From NCBI GenBank assembly GCA_021603905.1, contig BQIU01000043.1, forward strand, positions 1 to 34,165: a stretch of DNA of 34,165 bases, written 5' to 3'. Positions 6,780 through 14,909 of this stretch are shown here, piece after piece. Numbering within the stretch: the stretch's first letter is position 1; the number at the start of each line of letters is the position of its first letter. This stretch comes from Nitrospirales bacterium (GTDB lineage Bacteria; Nitrospirota; Nitrospiria; Nitrospirales; UBA8639). The translations under genes and the position numbers were made by a program. The notes beneath the pieces were generated by a model. The model had not been told where the DNA came from. It saw only the letters and a program-made list of their open reading frames with translations, and ran no database searches.

Positions 6780-8372
6780 ATGAAATCTCTTCGCATTACC
6801 ATACTCGATCTCGTCACGAAAGGACCGACGAAGCGCATGTATGCGCGCGTCATGAATCCTAACCTTGCCAGCATTATGCCTCAGGTGGTCGCCGTCTGGT
6901 GCGAACAAGCTGGTCATACAGTTCGATTTGTGTGTTACACCGGTACGGAAGATTTGAACAATGAACTGCAAGGTGAGACGGATCTTCTTTTTATCGGAGC
7001 CTTTACTCGTTCAGCGATGACGGCCTATGCCATCAGCAACTTATACCGACGTCAAGGAGCCGTCACGGTACTCGGCGGTCCTCATGCACGGAGTTACCCT
7101 CAAGATGCGGCACAATATTTTGACTACGTCCTTGGGTTTACCGATAAAGCCGTTATTCAAGAAGTGTTGCAAGATTGTACGCCCTATCGTCCTCTCGGCC
7201 GGCAACTAACGGCCAAGAAACAGCCGGTTGATCTTCCAGGTGTCAAAGAACGTTGGAAATATATTGAACCCACAATTGCCAAAGCTCCAACAATTAAAAT
7301 TGTACCGATGATCGGAAGTTTAGGATGCCCGTATACCTGCAATTTCTGCATCGATTCAGAAGTTGATTATGAACCTGTCCCAACAGATCAAATTCGTGAA
7401 GACTTGCGTTTTCTTCTCCAGAAGATTCGTCATCCGAAAGTCGCATGGCACGATCCAAATTTTGGTGTTCGATTCAATGAATACATGACGACAATCGAAG
7501 AAGCCATCGGGCTCAGGAAAGTTGATTTTATTGCAGAAATGACCTTGTCCCTCCTATCGGAACCCCACTTAGCACGCTTACGAAAAAATGGATTTAAAGC
7601 GATGCTTCCGGGAATTGAGTCGTGGTATTCCCTTGGGGACAAATCAAGAACGGGGAAAAACATTGGCATCGAAAAAGTTGACCAGGTTTCTGACCATATC
7701 AACATGATTCTCCGCTATATTCCCTATGTCCAAACCAATTTCATTTTGGGGTTAGACACGGATGAAGGACCAGAACCCTTTGAACTCACGAAACGATTTC
7801 TTGACCGCTCCCCAGGAGCATTTCCGGCATTCTCCTTGCTATCTGCCTTCGGACAATCGGTGCCCGTCAATCTCGAGCTCCAAAGGGAGGGTCGTGTACT
7901 CCCGTTCCCATTCCACTTTCTCGATAATAATAAGTCAATGAATGTGACCCCGAAACATTACACATGGCCAGAATTTTATGATCATGTGGTCGAGCTGTCT
8001 TGCTATGCTTTTTCGTGGCCGAGAATCATCCGAAGGTTTCAGGCCAATAAAGGGATCATTCCAAAATGGATGAACGGCTTGCGAGCGGTGTCTTCTGAAG
8101 GATTTGGGCGTATCCGATACCATACAAAAGTTCGTGGATTACTGGATTCAGACCCACAACTCCTCAAGTATCTTACAGGAGAAAGCCATTACCTTCCCCT
8201 ATTTTATGAGAATCGTATTCGAAAAAGCCTTGGTCCTCTTTGGGATGCGCTACCGCAAGGCTCACTGGTCCACGATCACAATGCCTACCTGAAGTCGACA
8301 CCTCCCTCTTCAGACTGGATAAGCACACCGATCACCCCTAAAATAGCGAGTCCAGTGACAGCCAGAACCTAA
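6780..8372 (+). CDS. B12-binding-domain radical SAM protein
   Basis: The 530-aa protein has an N-terminal Rossmann-like cobalamin-binding-type domain (about residues 1-150, with LFIGAFTRSAMTAYAI and VLGGPHARSYP). A radical SAM domain follows, whose [4Fe-4S] motif is C183-x3-C187-x2-C190 (GCPYTCNFC). Downstream strands PGIESWYSLGDKSRTGK and NFILGLDTDEGPEPFE are typical of the SAM barrel. The classical DxHxxG cobalamin motif is not visible, which is common for this class. Known relatives methylate unactivated carbons or cyclise substrates. No substrate can be assigned because the neighbours are unrelated. AGGG lies 7 nt before the ATG as a modest RBS. It is followed by a good terminator and probably forms its own transcription unit. 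Confidence 0.85.
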   Translation: MKSLRITILDLVTKGPTKRMYARVMNPNLASIMPQVVAVWCEQAGHTVRFVCYTGTEDLNNELQGETDLLFIGAFTRSAMTAYAISNLYRRQGAVTVLGGPHARSYPQDAAQYFDYVLGFTDKAVIQEVLQDCTPYRPLGRQLTAKKQPVDLPGVKERWKYIEPTIAKAPTIKIVPMIGSLGCPYTCNFCIDSEVDYEPVPTDQIREDLRFLLQKIRHPKVAWHDPNFGVRFNEYMTTIEEAIGLRKVDFIAEMTLSLLSEPHLARLRKNGFKAMLPGIESWYSLGDKSRTGKNIGIEKVDQVSDHINMILRYIPYVQTNFILGLDTDEGPEPFELTKRFLDRSPGAFPAFSLLSAFGQSVPVNLELQREGRVLPFPFHFLDNNKSMNVTPKHYTWPEFYDHVVELSCYAFSWPRIIRRFQANKGIIPKWMNGLRAVSSEGFGRIRYHTKVRGLLDSDPQLLKYLTGESHYLPLFYENRIRKSLGPLWDALPQGSLVHDHNAYLKSTPPSSDWISTPITPKIASPVTART

Positions 8373-8394
8373 ACGAACGGTCATACAAATACTC

Positions 8395-8429
8395 AGAGGG
8401 AATCTCTTTCTCAAAAAGAAATTCCCTCT
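8395..8429 (+). terminator. Rho-independent-type terminator after the radical SAM gene
   Basis: AGAGGGAAT (8395-8403) pairs perfectly with ATTCCCTCT (8421-8429). The loop can form an inner TTCT/AGAA helix, and a short TT follows. It lies 22 nt after the stop codon. Confidence 0.6.
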
Positions 8430-8579
8430 TTCCAGTCTCACCTTCAACTCTATCACTCATGGCTAAAGATTCTGTGCCTGAGATAATATCGCGTTTGAAA
8501 CGATACTACCTCTGGCTCCCGAGCATAAAATTTGCACTATAGTCCTTTAGGTGCGAAAATATGATGGCAATACTGAAAC

Positions 8580-8621
8580 GATAAGCATACGCTTGCTTAT
8601 CAAGGCAATGCCTTCAGGCCT
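8580..8621. repeat. Run of three palindromes before the secretion cluster
   Basis: GATAAGCA-tacgct-TGCTTATC (8580-8601) is an 8-bp perfect hairpin. AAGGCAATGCCTT (8602-8614) and AGGCCT (8616-8621) follow directly. The run ends 27 nt before the first gene of the secretion block, so it should be in its leader or operator region. Confidence 0.5.
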
Positions 8622-8648
8622 TTCCTATTAGCACATCGACAAAAAGCT

Positions 8649-9230
8649 ATGAAACACGAACGTGGCTTTACATACTTGATGACCATGTTTTTTGTAGCCA
8701 TGATGGGCATCTCCTTAATGATCATCGGCCAGGAGTGGTCGGTGACGATGAAGCGAGATCGAGAGGCAGAACTCCATTTTCGCGGCACGCGCATCAAGGA
8801 AGCCATTGAACGTTATGCGGCTGACTATGAAGTGCAAAAAAGTCTTCGCCCCAATCGGTACCCAGTGCAATTAAAAGATCTGACAAAAAAGCCGACTCGA
8901 TACCTTCCCACGATTTATAAAGATCCCATGACCGGAAAAGACTTTGAACTGATTAAGACCGGTACGGAAATTCATGGAGTCCGGAGCACCAGTAAAGAGA
9001 AACCGTACGATCAAGTCAACTTCAAAGGGGCAAAAACGTATCACGCCATTCGTTATGAGGTAACCGGGCAATCGGCAAACTGCACTCCCGGGGTTGATGT
9101 GAGTAAAGTGGAGACATTTGTTGGATGTTCAGAGCCAACTACAACAGAAATAGATCCAGCAACCGGGAAGCCAGCTGAAAATTCCAATGGCCTGCAAAAT
9201 ACATTTCCGGCACAAGAAAACATTCAGTAA
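8649..9230 (+). CDS. Atypical type II secretion / type IV pilus pseudopilin
   Basis: The 193-aa protein has a short basic leader ending in G6. Prepilin-peptidase-type cleavage would leave FTYLMTMFFVAMMG, followed by a ~20-residue hydrophobic helix. The +5 position is Met instead of the usual Glu. Tip pseudopilins of the GspK type also lack Glu5, so a tip or minor role is plausible. The globular part is soluble, with YAADYEVQK and YLPTIYKDPMTGKDFELI resembling the GspG-like alpha/beta region and its DP-x-T-G-x turn. Two Cys near residues 142 and 157 may form a disulfide. It is the first gene of the cluster, with a 253-nt AT-rich gap before the secretin. The RBS is weak. Confidence 0.7.
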   Translation: MKHERGFTYLMTMFFVAMMGISLMIIGQEWSVTMKRDREAELHFRGTRIKEAIERYAADYEVQKSLRPNRYPVQLKDLTKKPTRYLPTIYKDPMTGKDFELIKTGTEIHGVRSTSKEKPYDQVNFKGAKTYHAIRYEVTGQSANCTPGVDVSKVETFVGCSEPTTTEIDPATGKPAENSNGLQNTFPAQENIQ

Positions 9231-9356
9231 ATGGCTCATCTGCACGAAGTTCATTCGCTTTCCAAGACCTGGCATAGAACTTCATTAGGTATTAATGATA
9301 TCGAGAATCGATAAATCTCAAAATTTAATTTAATCAGCAAAACTTCCGATAAAGAG

Positions 9357-9397
9357 AATAGTCTGGCATGAAATAGAAAAATTCTAGCCTGACTATT
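9357..9397. repeat. Long imperfect hairpin in the secretin leader
   Basis: AATAGTC (9357-9363) pairs with GACTATT (9391-9397), and the stem continues through GGC/GCC and GAA/TTC, about 14 of 18 positions paired. No T-run follows, so it is not a standard terminator. It sits in the AT-rich gap 87 nt before the secretin start. Confidence 0.5.
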
Positions 9398-9483
9398 AGA
9401 AGTATGCTAGTTTACGTGTGTTCTTGATACGATTCTCTACAAGACGCACCGCAAAAAGTATTCCTACTCGCAGCCAACAACTC

Positions 9484-11877
9484 ATGAAACATTTTCGCCA
9501 TCGCTTGACGCTCACCTTTCGCTTTTTGACCATCAGCCTTTTTGCTTCAGCACTCTTCGTCGCCTGCACGACCCATCAGCTTGATATGGCAGAAGAAATG
9601 GTCGCTCAAGAAAATTGGGACGGAGCCGTCCTGGCCTATCGAGACGCTGTTCGGGAAGATCCATTTAATGAAGAACTCCAAGAAAAACTTGATGAAGTCA
9701 AAGGCCGTGCCGCAGAAGCCCACTACACACATGGAAGAAAATGGCTGAAAGACCATCGTTTAGCGGAAGCCTTACAATCCTTTCAAATGGCCTTAGGGCT
9801 CGTCCCCGGGAAGGCTGAATATCAGACTGCTCTTACTGACGTTTTACGATTAAAAGAAGCGCGGCTGGCCTTACAAGAAGGGAAAAAACTTCAAAATTTA
9901 GGACAGCTTGAAGAGGCCATGGCTCGCTATGAACGTGCCATTCAACTCGATCCGAGCTTAACGGAAGCGCTCAATAATATTACCGCGATTGCCCAGCAAC
10001 AGAATGAGCAGAAAGCTGTTGGTGGATCAACAGAACCCGTGACACTTCGATTTCAAAATACACGGCTGAAACAGGTATTTGAAATTCTTGCGAGAACGGC
10101 CAACATTGACATCCTGTTTGACAAAGACGTGCGCGATGACCTCGTCACGATCTTTACAAGAGATACACCCTTTGACGAAGCGTTAACACTCATTTTAAAC
10201 ACCAATCAACTGTTCGCGAAGCGGGTTAGTCAGGACACTTTATTAATCGTCCCGGACACCAAACAAAAACGAGAACAATATCAAGACCTTAAAATTCGAA
10301 CATTTTATTTATCGAATGCCAAAGCCAAAGACATGGCGAATTTACTTCGGACCATCCTCGAAACGAAACGTGTCTATGTCAATGAACCGCTGAATACCGT
10401 CGTCGTGCGCGATGAACCCGCGAAACTCTTACTGGCCGAACATATTATTCACGCCAATGATCGTGGCGATGCCGAAGTGCTCTTTGATGTCGAAGTGCTT
10501 GAGGTCAATCGGACGAAAACCAAACGCCTCGGACTTAACTTTGCCAAACAAGCTGGCATGGGCATTTTCCCTCCTGGAGCCACAGAGTTTAGCAATATCT
10601 TGCAGAGTTTCACCTTTCGTGAGCTTGTAAATCTCGGGCCTGATTCGTATCTCTTTACCTTTCCAGGAAGTTTTCTTCTTGATTTTTTCAAGCAAGAGTC
10701 TGACGCAAAAACACTTGCAGCGCCAAAGATTCGAGTGCTCAATAATGAAAAAGCCTCAATCAATATTGGTGATAAACAGCCGATCTTGCTCTCAACCACC
10801 AACGTGTTACCTGGACAGTCGACGACGGGAGCCACACCCACAACGTCAACGGTCACCTCGATTGAATTTAAAGACACGGGAATAAAATTAACCGTGGAGC
10901 CCAGCATTCATTTAAATAACGAAATCTCCTTGCGGTTGCAGATAGAGGTGACACGATTAGGTGATCGAGTCGTGCTGCAATCGAATCCGGAAATCTCACA
11001 ATTTCGATTTGGAACTCGTACGGCCGACACGGCCTTAAGCTTGAAAGATGGAGAAACCGTTGTTCTTGCGGGATTACTGCAGGAGGAAGACCGAAAAACA
11101 CGAGAATCGGTCCCGGGTGTTGATGATGTACCGCTCTTAGGCGACCTCTTAAGTAATTCAGAAACAAATAAAGTAACGACAGAAGTGATACTCGTGATCA
11201 CGGCACATATTGTCAACAGCGTCACGCCTGCGGACTTAGCCAAACAAACCTTGTGGTCAGGTACTGCAAAAAACTATGACACCAAACCGTTATTTTCTGA
11301 ACCAAATGTGGCCGTGCCCGTTCTGTTGAATGAGACGACCCCATCTGGACCACAGATGGACGAGCTTGACCCAACAGCCCCTTCTGACGATTCTGATGTA
11401 CGTTCTAACACTCCGAACTCTGAGTCCATTGAAAACTCTGAATCCACACCAGACGAGGCCACACAAACCGTCACTCGATTAGCTCTGCTTCCACCGGCTC
11501 TTTCCACACAAGTCGGGAAAAGCATTCGCCTCGATCTCACTGGACAGGATATTCCGTCTATCGAACAAACGAGTTTGATGATCACGTATGATCCACAGAT
11601 ACTTGAGTTTCAACAGGTACTGGAAGGAACATTTTGGAAAGACCAGAATGTTCAACCGAGTCTCACCGTTTCCGACGTCCCCAATATGGGACAAGTGGTC
11701 ATACAAATGAATGGGGCTGGTAAGACCGTGAAAGGCAATGGACAGCTCGCAACTCTGGAGTTTCACGCAAAAGCCGAAGGCAATGCTTCCCTACAAATAC
11801 AACGCTCTTCGTTTGTTAGCCCGACGGGCCAACCCGTTCCAGTGATTACCCAACATGGGAGGATTTGGGTTCAATAA
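9484..11877 (+). CDS. Secretin (GspD/PilQ/MshL-type) lipoprotein with TPR and cohesin domains
   Basis: This is the outer-membrane gate of the secretion/pilus machine. ATG 9484 is chosen because it begins a signal peptide with the lipobox-like LFVAC (C28). An upstream in-frame GTG at 9418 would only add a hydrophilic extension. Layout of the 797-aa protein: TPRs at about 30-175, STN/N0 domain about 185-240 (TLRFQNTRLKQVFEILA), N1-type repeat about 268-335 (FYLSNAKAKDMANLL), secretin barrel about 360-580 (LAAPKIRVLNNEKASINIG and GETVVLAGLLQEE), a Ser/Asp/Pro-rich linker about 620-660, and a cohesin domain about 662-797 (SLMITYDPQILEFQQVLEG). The lipobox suggests it reaches the outer membrane without a pilotin. 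Downstream genes follow tightly. Confidence 0.92.
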   Translation: MKHFRHRLTLTFRFLTISLFASALFVACTTHQLDMAEEMVAQENWDGAVLAYRDAVREDPFNEELQEKLDEVKGRAAEAHYTHGRKWLKDHRLAEALQSFQMALGLVPGKAEYQTALTDVLRLKEARLALQEGKKLQNLGQLEEAMARYERAIQLDPSLTEALNNITAIAQQQNEQKAVGGSTEPVTLRFQNTRLKQVFEILARTANIDILFDKDVRDDLVTIFTRDTPFDEALTLILNTNQLFAKRVSQDTLLIVPDTKQKREQYQDLKIRTFYLSNAKAKDMANLLRTILETKRVYVNEPLNTVVVRDEPAKLLLAEHIIHANDRGDAEVLFDVEVLEVNRTKTKRLGLNFAKQAGMGIFPPGATEFSNILQSFTFRELVNLGPDSYLFTFPGSFLLDFFKQESDAKTLAAPKIRVLNNEKASINIGDKQPILLSTTNVLPGQSTTGATPTTSTVTSIEFKDTGIKLTVEPSIHLNNEISLRLQIEVTRLGDRVVLQSNPEISQFRFGTRTADTALSLKDGETVVLAGLLQEEDRKTRESVPGVDDVPLLGDLLSNSETNKVTTEVILVITAHIVNSVTPADLAKQTLWSGTAKNYDTKPLFSEPNVAVPVLLNETTPSGPQMDELDPTAPSDDSDVRSNTPNSESIENSESTPDEATQTVTRLALLPPALSTQVGKSIRLDLTGQDIPSIEQTSLMITYDPQILEFQQVLEGTFWKDQNVQPSLTVSDVPNMGQVVIQMNGAGKTVKGNGQLATLEFHAKAEGNASLQIQRSSFVSPTGQPVPVITQHGRIWVQ

Positions 11878-12391
11878 CGTGAAATGCTGTCGTGGAGTGA
11901 CGTTCCTTGAGCTCTTGATCACACTGGCAATCATCTTTATTTTGGCATCGGTGGCCTTACCGATTACCAAGGTGAGTACCAAGCGATCTCAAGAATTGGA
12001 GCTGAGGCAAACATTGCGTACCGTCCGTACCGCGCTTGATACGTTTCGACGTGACTGGGCCAGAGACGGCGACACACTCCTGGGGCCTCTGTGTGTAAAA
12101 AATCAACTCGCGTGCAAGGAGAACACGGGGCAAAGTGGATATCCCAAATCATTAGAACAATTATTACGAATTGAATTAACCGGTGCAGAAGCACAAGTTA
12201 AAGGAACGCACAATATTCGCCGGTATCTGCGTCGAGTGCCAATTGACCCGCTCACGGGTAAGAATGAATGGATACTCCGATGTTATCAAGATGAAGCTGA
12301 CACCGACCGATGGTGCGGAGAGGATGTGTTTGATCTTCATACGACCAGCACCAAATCCGCCCTGGATAAGACCAAGTACCGTGACTGGTGA
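11855..12391 (+). CDS. GspG-like pseudopilin
   Basis: The 178-aa prepilin has a class III signal: basic leader, then G14 before VTFLELLITLAII, with Glu at +5. This hydrophobic helix anchors and polymerises pseudopilins. The globular part contains LRTVRTALDTFRRDW, then YPKSLEQLL and RRVPIDPLTGKNEW, the GspG-type DP-x-T-G-x-W calcium-loop region. Four Cys (CVKNQLACK; RCYQDEADTDRWCG) could form disulfides in the periplasm. ATG 11855 overlaps the secretin end by 23 nt. GTG 11879, 1 nt after the secretin stop, is an equally possible start. The next gene overlaps its stop. Confidence 0.82.
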   Translation: MGGFGFNNVKCCRGVTFLELLITLAIIFILASVALPITKVSTKRSQELELRQTLRTVRTALDTFRRDWARDGDTLLGPLCVKNQLACKENTGQSGYPKSLEQLLRIELTGAEAQVKGTHNIRRYLRRVPIDPLTGKNEWILRCYQDEADTDRWCGEDVFDLHTTSTKSALDKTKYRDW

Positions 12392-12792
12392 ACATGCGTA
12401 CCGTTTCAACATACAAGGGTGGCTTTACACTGCTGGAACTGCTGATCGTAGTGGCCATTGCTGCGATTTTGATCACATTGGCTGTTCCATCATTTCAAAC
12501 GTCTTCGACCAAAGCCAAGGAAGCAGCATTAAAACAGAATTTATTTACGATGAGATCACTTATTGATCAATTTTATGCTGATCGTGGCAGCTATCCCCTC
12601 ACCTTAGAGGAGTTGGTATCGGAACATTATATTCGTGAATTACCCATGGACCCATTTACGAAATCGTCCACATCATGGGAAGAAATCCTGGAAGAAAAAG
12701 ATCAGGAGGATGACTCTCCAGCTGGAATCTATGATGTGAAAAGCGGAAGTGACTCAACAGCGCTTGACGGTAGACCCTATAACGAATGGTAG
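12388..12792 (+). CDS. GspG-like major pseudopilin
   Basis: The 134-aa protein has a canonical prepilin signal: GG before FTLLELLIVVAIAAILITLAV, with Glu at +5. It is followed by ALKQNLFTMRSLIDQFYADRG, YPLTLEELV and ELPMDPFTKSSTSW, then a GIYDVKSGSD-type C-terminal strand. The length and motifs match GspG (major pseudopilin of T2SS) or short type IV pilins. GTG 12388 overlaps the preceding TGA, and ATG 12394 is an alternative 6 nt later. It is the best candidate for the main pilus/piston subunit in the block. It would need a PilD-type prepilin peptidase, which is not in this window. Confidence 0.85.
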   Translation: MNMRTVSTYKGGFTLLELLIVVAIAAILITLAVPSFQTSSTKAKEAALKQNLFTMRSLIDQFYADRGSYPLTLEELVSEHYIRELPMDPFTKSSTSWEEILEEKDQEDDSPAGIYDVKSGSDSTALDGRPYNEW

Positions 12793-12800
12793 GCATTGCA

Positions 12801-13601
12801 ATGAAATACCTTCAATATTTTCAGCCCACGTCGCTCCTCCTTGCGGTATGGATCCTTGTGATCGTCGGGTGTACTCATTCCCCGGCCACAGTCAACGAAA
12901 CCGTTCAGTCGCCTCAAGCCGCGCCCGTACAGGAAGTCTTGATCCATGAAGCGAGAGAGGAAGCCAGTTTGTTGCGATCAGAACTCGCCATGATCAAAAT
13001 TTCTACCGCCAAACAGCAGGCAGAACTCCAAGCTGCTCTGAATCGCGTCAAGACACTACAAGAGCGGGAAGAAAACATCTCAGCAAGTGTTCGAACCGTC
13101 AAAGAAACACTCTTGGCAGCTGAAAATGAACGCGACCAACTTCGTCAGGAAAAAGTTGAGCTCCAAGCCCAGTCAGCGGCTCTTCCAGATCTTCAACGAT
13201 TGATCGCGGAAATGCAGACCATCCAGACATCGGTGCACGAAATGATGGCCAATATGCAGACACTGATGACAGAAGTGGTTCAGATTAAACAAGATATGAG
13301 GCGGAATCAGAGCAAGTCTCAACGCGGCACTCCAAACTTAACAGCCTTTTCCATGACGGCCTCTTCGACGTCAAAGACGGGCATAGACACGTGGATTGTC
13401 AGTGCCGGCGACACCTTGTGGCACATCGCTCGACAACACGGCATCTCAGTTGACGACTTAATGGATATGAATGCATTAGAATCAGATATGATTGTGGAAG
13501 GGCAAGCTTTGAAGATCCCTCAACTTGCCTCTCATCAACCTGACCAAGAACAGCAAGATGATCACATGCCAGAGTCTGAGGCTGTCGCCCAGACTGAATA
13601 A
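12801..13601 (+). CDS. LysM-domain coiled-coil lipoprotein in the secretion cluster
   Basis: The 266-aa protein starts at ATG 12801 (AGG 7 nt upstream). An earlier ATG at 12786 overlaps the preceding gene. A signal peptide ends at a VIVGC lipobox. Residues about 40-165 are a long Glu/Gln/Leu-rich coiled coil, then a low-complexity Ser/Thr segment. A LysM domain at about 196-240 (WIVSAGDTLWHIARQHGIS through LKIP) precedes an acidic tail. LysM binds peptidoglycan glycan strands. The expected place is periplasmic, tethered to a membrane and touching the cell wall. Its position between pseudopilins and GspF suggests a structural anchor for the machine, comparable in concept to FimV or TsaP, though it is not clearly either. 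Confidence 0.8.
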   Translation: MKYLQYFQPTSLLLAVWILVIVGCTHSPATVNETVQSPQAAPVQEVLIHEAREEASLLRSELAMIKISTAKQQAELQAALNRVKTLQEREENISASVRTVKETLLAAENERDQLRQEKVELQAQSAALPDLQRLIAEMQTIQTSVHEMMANMQTLMTEVVQIKQDMRRNQSKSQRGTPNLTAFSMTASSTSKTGIDTWIVSAGDTLWHIARQHGISVDDLMDMNALESDMIVEGQALKIPQLASHQPDQEQQDDHMPESEAVAQTE

Positions 13602-13663
13602 ACGCAACGACTTGCTCCGTAGTCTGGCATCACTCATTTGACTGTTTCGAAAATCTCCAACAC

Positions 13664-14872
13664 GTGCCACTATTTCGTTACAGAGCCGCGCGACCCGATG
13701 GAAGCATCTTTGAAGATTCAACGGAAGACGATAATGAACGATCGGTCCGAGCTCGGTTGGAAGGTCAGGGAATCCTCATTCTCGAACTCAATGGGAAAGG
13801 GGTTCAAAGCGGAAGCCACACATTTCAACGAAAAAGGAAACCACTCTCACTTCGAGAGTTTCTCGTGTTTAATCAAGAATTTCTCGCCTTGATTAAATCC
13901 GGGCTGCCGATGCTTCGAAGCTTTGATCTGTTATCGGAGCGAGCCTCAAAGGAAGCGTTTCAGCAAGCGCTTCTGGGTCTTCGGGAAGAAATACGTGGTG
14001 GATCATCGATTTCTGATGCCATGGCCAATTATCCTACATACTTTTCAGAGCTCTACCAGGCATCCATCAGATCTGGCGAACAATCTGGAAATTTGCCAGA
14101 AGTGATCCAGCGATATATCGAATACTTAAAACTCCTGATTAGTGTCAGAGAAAAAGTCGTTAAAGCTCTCGCCTATCCGTCATTTTTAGTCGTATTTGGT
14201 TTTGCCATCGTCGGGTTTTTGTTGGCGTATGTCATGCCCATCTTTGCGGAAGTGTATGCCGAAAGCAATACGGAACTTCCCCTGGCCACAAAACTTTTAC
14301 TCGACACGATTACGTATGCTGGGGTGTGGCTACCGTGGGCACTCGTAGGGTTGCTCGTCACAGGAATTGGATTCCATCTCTGGTGGAAAACACCTCAGGG
14401 ACTCTTGCAAACTCATCGTTGGCTTCTTCACATTCCCATGATTGGTGATGTCGTTCTGAAAAATCAAGTCATTCGTTTAACGCGAACGCTTTCCACGATT
14501 CTTGCCGGCGGCATTCCCTTACTCTCAGCGCTTCAAGTGACGGCTCGTGGCATGACGAATCAAGTATTCACGCACGCCTTGCGCGCCACCATCGATTCAG
14601 TCAAAGATGGAAAAAGTCTCTCCTCATCATTGAAACGCGAATCCTTTCTTCCAAGGATGACTATCGAAATGATTGAAGTCGGAGAAACAACCGGCTCCCT
14701 CGAAACCATGCTTCTTGAAGTGGCAGAGTTTCATGAAGGCGAATTAGATCTCCAACTCTCACGTTTAACGACATGGATTGAACCACTCCTCTTGCTTGGA
14801 ATGGGGATACTCGTCGGTGGGATTGTCATCATTATGTATCTACCAATCTTTAATCTCGCGGGCGCTATTTAA
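13664..14872 (+). CDS. gspF: Inner-membrane platform protein GspF/PilC
   Basis: The 402-aa protein is the polytopic platform that the assembly ATPase rotates or pushes. It starts at GTG 13664 with MPLFRYRAARPDGS, the normal family N-terminus. Two T2SSF domains are visible. The first is at about 65-190 (FNQEFLALIKSGLPMLRSFDLL and SGEQSGNLPEVIQRYIEYLK). The second is at about 270-395 (RTLSTILAGGIPLLSALQV and VGETTGSLETMLLEVAEFHE). Hydrophobic segments lie near residues 165-190, 220-245 and at the C-terminus. Length equals the family norm. No clear SD precedes the start. It lies 62 nt after the LysM gene and 37 nt before the ATPase. Confidence 0.93.
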   Translation: MPLFRYRAARPDGSIFEDSTEDDNERSVRARLEGQGILILELNGKGVQSGSHTFQRKRKPLSLREFLVFNQEFLALIKSGLPMLRSFDLLSERASKEAFQQALLGLREEIRGGSSISDAMANYPTYFSELYQASIRSGEQSGNLPEVIQRYIEYLKLLISVREKVVKALAYPSFLVVFGFAIVGFLLAYVMPIFAEVYAESNTELPLATKLLLDTITYAGVWLPWALVGLLVTGIGFHLWWKTPQGLLQTHRWLLHIPMIGDVVLKNQVIRLTRTLSTILAGGIPLLSALQVTARGMTNQVFTHALRATIDSVKDGKSLSSSLKRESFLPRMTIEMIEVGETTGSLETMLLEVAEFHEGELDLQLSRLTTWIEPLLLLGMGILVGGIVIIMYLPIFNLAGAI

Positions 14873-14909
14873 AATGTCGAGTCCGCATAGCGCACATTAG
14901 AGAACAGAA

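Noticed and set aside
8513..8536. TGGC...TTTGCA as a sigma54 promoter before the secretion cluster
   Set aside because: The distance between the GG and GC elements does not fit the -24/-12 spacing.
10449..10907. 152-codon minus-strand frame inside the secretin
   Set aside because: It is antisense to a confidently identified secretin domain and has no domain-like sequence.
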